Notes under the pieces: model-generated
What the model was told of the DNA's origin: nothing
The model's input: only the letters and a program-made list of their open reading frames with translations
Databases searched by the model: none
Program-made: the position numbers and the translations under genes
Assembly (NCBI GenBank): GCA_903885855.1
Contig: CAISKG010000172.1
Coordinates: 1-17,541 of the forward strand
DNA length: 17,541 nucleotides
Direction of reading: 5' to 3'
Origin: an uncultured Planctomycetaceae bacterium
GTDB taxonomy: Bacteria > Planctomycetota > Planctomycetia > Pirellulales > UBA1268
In this document: in pieces, positions 13,831 to 17,541 of the stretch
Numbering within the stretch: position 1 is the first letter of the stretch
Layout: the number at the start of each line of letters is the position of its first letter

Positions 13831-15459
13831 TCAGGGGGCCGGGCCGGCGCCCGATCCCCGTCCGCCGTGGATTTCCGCCACGCCGCGCCGCGCCGCTTCC
13901 CAGACGGCCATCGCCGCCACCAGCGCCGCCCCGTCGGGCCTGGCCGCCTCGCAGTCGGGGGGAAACCCGAGCCCCTCCAGGACGCGCGAGGTGACCGGGC
14001 TGATCGAGGCGATCCGCCATCCGCCGAGCCGGCCGGCGAACACCCGGGCGGCCGTCTCCGCCACCACGCCGCTGGTCACCGTCACCCAGTCGATCGGCGC
14101 GTCGTCGAGGGCCGACTCGACCTCGGGGGCGAGGCGGTCGATCGGCCTCGCGGCGTAGGCGGCGGCCTCGGTGACCTGGTGGCCCGCGGCCTCGAGTCCG
14201 ACCCGCATCACGTCGCGGCCCCGTTCGGCGCGCACCAGAAGCACCCGGCCCCGGCGCATGGTGGGCAGCAGCGCCTCGAGCATCCCCTCCGAGTCGCTGC
14301 GGTCGGGCTCGAGATCGCACGCCAGCCGCGCGTCCGCAAGCGCCCGCGTCGTGGCCGGCCCGATCGCCGCCAGCCGCGCCGAGCCCAGGGCCCGCGCGTC
14401 GCGCCCGGCCGCCCGGAGACGGTCGTCGAAGCCGCGCACGCCGTTGGCGCTCGAGAACACGATCCAGTCGAAGGTGTCGGCGGCCCGGATCGCGGCATCG
14501 AGCGGGCCCCAGGATGCCGGGGCCGTGATCCGCACCAGCGGCGCTCGCAGGCAGGTGCCGCCGAGCGCCTCGACCGCGGCGGCGATCTCCCCCCCCTGCC
14601 CGTCGGGACGCGTGAGGAGCACGCGGCGACCGGAGAGCGGGGCGGCCGCCGTGCGTCGCGCCGGCGCGGGCGTGCCGGCAGGCCGTCGGTCGCCGCACGC
14701 CTGTCCCACGATGACCAGCGCCGGAGGAGGCCCGGGAAACGCGGCGGTGCCGGCGGCCAGCGCCCCGAGCGTCGTGCGCCCGACGCGCTGGTCGGGCCAC
14801 GAGCAGCGGCTCACCACCACCACCGGGGTGTCGGCCGGCCTGCCGGCGGCGACCAGCTCGGCGGCCCAGTGCGGCGCTTTGGCCACCCCCATGTAGAAGG
14901 CGAGGGTGCCCGGGAGGCTCGCGAGCTGGCGGTAGTCGAGCGCCGCCCCCTTCTCGCCCGCTTCGTGGCCGGTGACGAGCGTCAGGTGCGAGGCGCCGTC
15001 GCGCCGGGTGAGCGGCACGCCGGCCGCGGCGGCCGCCGCCAGCAGCGCCGTGACGCCGGGCACCGTCTCGAAGGGGATCCCCGCCTCCTCCAGGGCCCGC
15101 GTCTCCTCGGCGTAGCGCGCGAACACCGACGGATCGCCCCCCTTGAGACGCACGACCCGCCGCCCGCGGCGCGCGAGCTCCACCAGCAGCCGCCCGGTGG
15201 CCGCGCCGGGATCGGGGTCGCCCGCGTCGCGCGGCGCACGGATCCGCTCGGCCCGGGGAGCCGCCGCGTCGAGCAGGGCCTCGGGCACGAGGGCGTCGTG
15301 GACGACGCACTCGGCGTCGCGCAGGCGCTCGAGGCCGCGGAGGGTGAGCAGGCCGGGGTCGCCCGGCCCGGCGCCCACGATCGTGACCCGCGCGCCCCCG
15401 CCGGCGCCCTCCGGGAACGGGGCGGCGTGCCCGGGCGGCGGCGGGGAGGGAGGCGCCAT
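13831..15459 (-). CDS. Fused uroporphyrinogen-III C-methyltransferase and uroporphyrinogen-III synthase
   Basis: The 542-residue protein joins two tetrapyrrole enzymes. Residues about 24-255 are CobA/SUMT, which methylates uroporphyrinogen III with S-adenosylmethionine to precorrin-2 for sirohaem and cobalamin. It shows VGAGPGDPGLLT at 28-39, VVRLKGGDPSVFAR at 102-115 and TLVTGHE at 160-166. Residues about 275-530 are HemD, which cyclises hydroxymethylbilane to uroporphyrinogen III. It shows RRVLLTRPDGQGGE at 278-291, WIVFSSANGV at 332-341, AAIGPATTRAL at 364-374 and VTVTSGVVAETAARVF at 459-474. An Ala/Pro/Arg-rich linker near 257-275 joins them. The N-terminal 22 residues are Pro/Gly-rich, and no strong Shine-Dalgarno sequence precedes the ATG, so the start is less sure than the domains. 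hemC is not in the window. The fusion is known from other bacteria. Confidence 0.92.
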   Translation of the reverse strand: MAPPSPPPPGHAAPFPEGAGGGARVTIVGAGPGDPGLLTLRGLERLRDAECVVHDALVPEALLDAAAPRAERIRAPRDAGDPDPGAATGRLLVELARRGRRVVRLKGGDPSVFARYAEETRALEEAGIPFETVPGVTALLAAAAAAGVPLTRRDGASHLTLVTGHEAGEKGAALDYRQLASLPGTLAFYMGVAKAPHWAAELVAAGRPADTPVVVVSRCSWPDQRVGRTTLGALAAGTAAFPGPPPALVIVGQACGDRRPAGTPAPARRTAAAPLSGRRVLLTRPDGQGGEIAAAVEALGGTCLRAPLVRITAPASWGPLDAAIRAADTFDWIVFSSANGVRGFDDRLRAAGRDARALGSARLAAIGPATTRALADARLACDLEPDRSDSEGMLEALLPTMRRGRVLLVRAERGRDVMRVGLEAAGHQVTEAAAYAARPIDRLAPEVESALDDAPIDWVTVTSGVVAETAARVFAGRLGGWRIASISPVTSRVLEGLGFPPDCEAARPDGAALVAAMAVWEAARRGVAEIHGGRGSGAGPAP

Positions 15460-15506
15460 GAAAGGGGATGGATGGACCGAAAGGGCCGGGAGACCGGGCG
15501 GCACCC

Positions 15507-15536
15507 TTGGAGCGCCCGGCCGCACGTCACTACACT
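15507..15536 (+). promoter_or_regulatory. Candidate promoter for the TPR gene (and perhaps rpsT)
   Basis: TTGGAG (15507-15512) and TACACT (15531-15536) lie 18 bases apart in the 168-base divergent region between cobA-hemD and the TPR gene. They match three and four of six consensus bases. The following CATACTTTACG stretch is also AT-rich for this DNA. The predicted leader is about 85 bases. This is only a weak candidate. Confidence 0.2.
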
Positions 15537-15627
15537 CGTGGCTCCATACTTTACGGTGTTCCGGCCCCCGATCGAGAAGGTGCCGGTTTCGCCCTCCCCC
15601 GCCTTTGCCCCCGCGGTCCCTTCCCCC

Positions 15628-17058
15628 ATGGCCAACGACGCTTCCCAGGGACCGGCCTCCGATCCCGCCGCGTCGCCCTCCTCGGCGCTGCTCTCGCCGG
15701 CCGAGCGGGCCAAGCTCCTGCAGTGCTTCCAGGCCGGCACGAAGAACCTCACGGCCAACGCCGACTACGCGATCGAGATGTTCTCGACCTGCGTCATCGG
15801 CGATCCCGGCAACGCGGTCTACCTGCAAGCCTTCCTCGGCACGCTCCGCAAGAAGCACCCTCCGAAGAAGTCGGGGGGGCTGGCGTCGCTGTTCGGCGGC
15901 TCGAAGGGGGGCGGGGTGCGCAAGCTCGTGAGCGCCGGGCAGTCGAAGGAGGCGATCAAGCAGGGGGTCGACATCCTCAAGGCCAATCCCTACGACACCG
16001 GCGTGCTCATGGCGATGTCGGACGCCTGCGCCCAGATGGAATTCCTGGGCACGCGGCAGGTGTACCTCAAGAACGCCCTCGACGCGGCCCCGGCCGACAT
16101 CGAGGTGAACCGCCACTGCGCCCGCTTCGCGGCGGAGATCGGCGAGTTCGATCAGGCGATCGCCTGCTGGGTGCGGATCGGCAAGGTCAAGAGCCACGCC
16201 GAGGAGGCCGAGAAGGAGATCGCCCGCCTGCAGGTGGAGAAGACGATCGCCGCGGGCCAGGGCATGAGCGGCCGGCCCGCGCCGGGCGGCGGCAAGCCCG
16301 GCGATGCCGCGAAGGCCGCGGCCCCGGCCCCGGAGCGCAGCCGCGCCGCCGAACTGCGCCGCGCCATCAAGGAGAATCCCTCCGAGATCGACCCCTACCT
16401 CGAGCTCGCCGACCTCCTCGAGAAGGAGGCCACCGTCGAGGAGGCCCACGCCGTGCTGACCCAGGCGCTCGCCGCGAGCGGCAACGAACTGCGGGTCCGG
16501 GAGCACCTCGAGGACCGGCAGCTGCGCTGGGGCAAGCAGAAGGTGATCGCGGCCGAGAAGCGCCTCGAGGGTGCCGACACCCCCGAGAACCGCACCGCCC
16601 TCGAGCGCTTGCGCGGTGCGCAGCTGAAGCAGGAGATGGAGGTCTACGCCGCCCGGGCCGCACGGTATCCGGAGAATCCGACCTGGAAGTACGAGCTCGC
16701 CCTGCGGCTGAAAGTGGCCGGCAACTTCACCGAGGCGATCAAGCAGTTCCAGGAGGTGCAGGGGGATTCGCGCCGCCGCGGCGCGGTGGCCCTGGAGCTC
16801 GGCGAGTGCTTCCAGAAGATCAAGCAGTACCAACTGGCGATGCAGAATTACGTCACCGCGGTGGAGGCGCTGCCCCCCGACCGGGAGCCGGAACTGCGGA
16901 AACGGGCCCTGTACCGGGCGGGGGTCCTGGCCACCGGCCTCGAGGACCTCGACGCCGCGAGAAAATACCTCTCGATCCTCGCCGGCATCGACTTCGGCTA
17001 CCGGGACGTGGCGCAACGGCTGGACAAACTGGCCTCGGGGAAGGATAAAGAGGCCTGA
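15628..17058 (+). CDS. Tetratricopeptide repeat protein, cytoplasmic
   Basis: This 476-residue protein has no signal peptide or membrane helix. It starts at the ATG at 15628, beyond which the open frame runs back only through non-coding sequence and the antisense of cobA-hemD. After a Ser/Ala/Pro-rich N-terminus, helix-turn-helix repeats of TPR type follow. Examples are SPAERAKLLQCFQAGTKNL, the AIKQGVDILKANPYDTGVLM repeat, the EFDQAIACWVRIGKVK repeat, and two C-terminal repeats (NFTEAIKQFQEVQGDSRRR and QYQLAMQNYVTAVEALPPD). A basic Gly/Lys-rich insert (about 72-92) and an Ala/Pro-rich linker (about 210-240) separate the groups. TPR proteins are scaffolds for protein contacts; the partner is unknown. 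It reads toward rpsT, 53 bases away, so the two may be cotranscribed. Confidence 0.85.
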   Translation: MANDASQGPASDPAASPSSALLSPAERAKLLQCFQAGTKNLTANADYAIEMFSTCVIGDPGNAVYLQAFLGTLRKKHPPKKSGGLASLFGGSKGGGVRKLVSAGQSKEAIKQGVDILKANPYDTGVLMAMSDACAQMEFLGTRQVYLKNALDAAPADIEVNRHCARFAAEIGEFDQAIACWVRIGKVKSHAEEAEKEIARLQVEKTIAAGQGMSGRPAPGGGKPGDAAKAAAPAPERSRAAELRRAIKENPSEIDPYLELADLLEKEATVEEAHAVLTQALAASGNELRVREHLEDRQLRWGKQKVIAAEKRLEGADTPENRTALERLRGAQLKQEMEVYAARAARYPENPTWKYELALRLKVAGNFTEAIKQFQEVQGDSRRRGAVALELGECFQKIKQYQLAMQNYVTAVEALPPDREPELRKRALYRAGVLATGLEDLDAARKYLSILAGIDFGYRDVAQRLDKLASGKDKEA

Positions 17059-17111
17059 ACGGGGCCTCCCGGCCCCCCCGCCCCCCCCGCCCCGGATCCC
17101 ACGCCACCGCC

Positions 17112-17387
17112 ATGCCGCATTCCGCCAGTGCCAAGAAGCGCCTCCGCCAGAATCTCCGCAACCGCGAGCGCAACCGCGCCGCCAAGTCGGTGATCAAGAC
17201 CGAGATCCGCAAGGTGCTCGAGAGCCTCCGTGGCGGCGACGTGCCGGCGGCGAAGGAACAGCTCCGCACGGTCGCCAAGAAGGTCGATCAGGCCGCGGCG
17301 AAGAACATCGTGCACCGCAATCGTGCCGCCCGGGTGAAGTCGCGCCTCTCCGCCCGGATCGTCAAGGCCTCCAAGACACGCGGCTAA
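17112..17387 (+). CDS. rpsT: 30S ribosomal protein S20
   Basis: S20 is a small helical primary-binding protein of the 16S rRNA in the 30S subunit. The 91-residue, strongly basic product has the typical start MPHSASAKKRLRQNLRNRER, where the Lys/Arg-rich N-terminal helix contacts rRNA. The central KSVIKTEIRKVLESL and the C-terminal signature IVHRNRAARVKSRLSARI are also typical. Length matches the family. No clear Shine-Dalgarno sequence is seen; a long C-rich tract (17073-17093) occupies the leader just after the TPR gene. A hairpin with flanking A5 and T5 follows the stop codon. Confidence 0.97.
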   Translation: MPHSASAKKRLRQNLRNRERNRAAKSVIKTEIRKVLESLRGGDVPAAKEQLRTVAKKVDQAAAKNIVHRNRAARVKSRLSARIVKASKTRG

Positions 17388-17392
17388 CTGTC

Positions 17393-17425
17393 CGTGGAAA
17401 AAGTCATCCATGACCTTTTTCCACG
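17393..17425. terminator. Hairpin after rpsT, likely bidirectional terminator
   Basis: The left arm at 17393-17406 and the right arm at 17411-17425 pair over 14 bases with a single bulged C on the right and a TCCA loop. The inner stem GTCA/TGAC is flanked by A5 on the left and T5 on the right. It therefore reads as a short intrinsic terminator on either strand. It begins five bases after the rpsT stop. Confidence 0.55.
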
Positions 17426-17429
17426 TGTG

Positions 17430-17465
17430 GGCACCCTGAAAAAGCCGAGGTTTTTCACGGGTGCC
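17430..17465. terminator. Second hairpin with the same A5/T5 design, terminator or repeat unit
   Basis: The arms at 17430-17443 and 17451-17465 pair over 14 bases with one bulged C on the right and a seven-base loop (GCCGAGG). As in the hairpin just before it, A5 faces T5 within the stem. It could be a backup bidirectional terminator or part of a dispersed palindromic repeat. Confidence 0.45.
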
Positions 17466-17466
17466 T

Positions 17467-17502
17467 GCCGCCGCATCCGGCGGCGGATCACTGTGTCCAC
17501 AG
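17467..17502. repeat. Two further short palindromes after the A5/T5 hairpins
   Basis: GCCGCCG (17467-17473) pairs with CGGCGGC (17478-17484) around a CATC loop. CTGTG (17491-17495) pairs with CACAG (17498-17502) around TC. With the two hairpins before them they make four successive inverted repeats within 110 bases. Confidence 0.4.
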
Positions 17503-17541
17503 CCTGCTCAGCGCGGCTCATTCCCAGACGAGGCCCGTGGC

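Noticed and set aside
12893..15310. 805-codon minus-strand frame through cobA-hemD and the unknown gene
   Set aside because: It is a different frame from both real genes and reads as Arg/Gly/Ala repeats.
13651..17058. 1135-codon plus-strand frame that seems to extend the TPR protein upstream
   Set aside because: The part before 15628 is antisense to cobA-hemD and crosses the intergenic region. The TPR protein has a sensible ATG at 15628.
17488..17503. DnaA box or origin element near TGTCCACAG
   Set aside because: It lacks the TTAT half of the DnaA box and there is only one copy, with no AT-rich unwinding region.

Overview
The window is a very GC-rich chromosomal segment (most third codon positions are G or C), and it reads as a planctomycete, probably from the Pirellulales or a relative. 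The strongest taxonomic evidence is an adjacent pair on the minus strand: a secreted cytochrome-like protein of the PSCyt1/DUF1549/DUF1553 (PSD1) family and a Tat-exported DUF1501 protein. This pair is greatly expanded in Planctomycetota. McsA/McsB outside the Firmicutes, a CxC...CxC zinc-ribbon protein and several small unknown proteins fit the same picture. I see no phage, insertion sequence, CRISPR array, tRNA or rRNA.

Layout, left to right. 1-1933 (plus): the 3' part of trpB, trpA overlapping it by one base, and a small unknown protein. 2016-10159 (minus, read right to left): trpE, an ABC ATPase overlapping trpE by ATGA, the PSD1 protein, the DUF1501 protein, a zinc-ribbon protein and a small membrane protein. 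The first four are close enough to be one transcript. 10160-10361 is a divergent promoter region. 10362-12016 (plus): mcsA and mcsB, overlapping by ATGA. 12029-12555 (minus): coaD, broken by a frameshift. 12757-12942 (plus): a 61-residue membrane protein. 12979-13665 (minus): an unknown 228-residue protein. 13831-15459 (minus): a CobA-HemD fusion. 15628-17387 (plus): a TPR protein, then rpsT. 17388-17541: tandem hairpins and perhaps the last codons of a convergent gene.

Most genes are housekeeping. TrpE makes anthranilate at the start of tryptophan synthesis and TrpAB finish it, but here they lie in separate operons about 7 kb apart. McsAB is the protein-arginine phosphorylation module that marks proteins for Clp degradation in Firmicutes. 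CoaD acts in coenzyme A synthesis, CobA-HemD at the tetrapyrrole branch point, and S20 in the small ribosomal subunit. The PSD1/DUF1501 pair is probably exported.

I do not see a clear new defence or mobile system. The items most worth a second look are the ABC ATPase with altered catalytic motifs that is translationally coupled to trpE, the frameshift in the normally essential coaD, the McsB with a changed phosphoarginine-binding motif, and the paired A5/T5 hairpins after rpsT. No intergenic stretch exceeds 300 bases.
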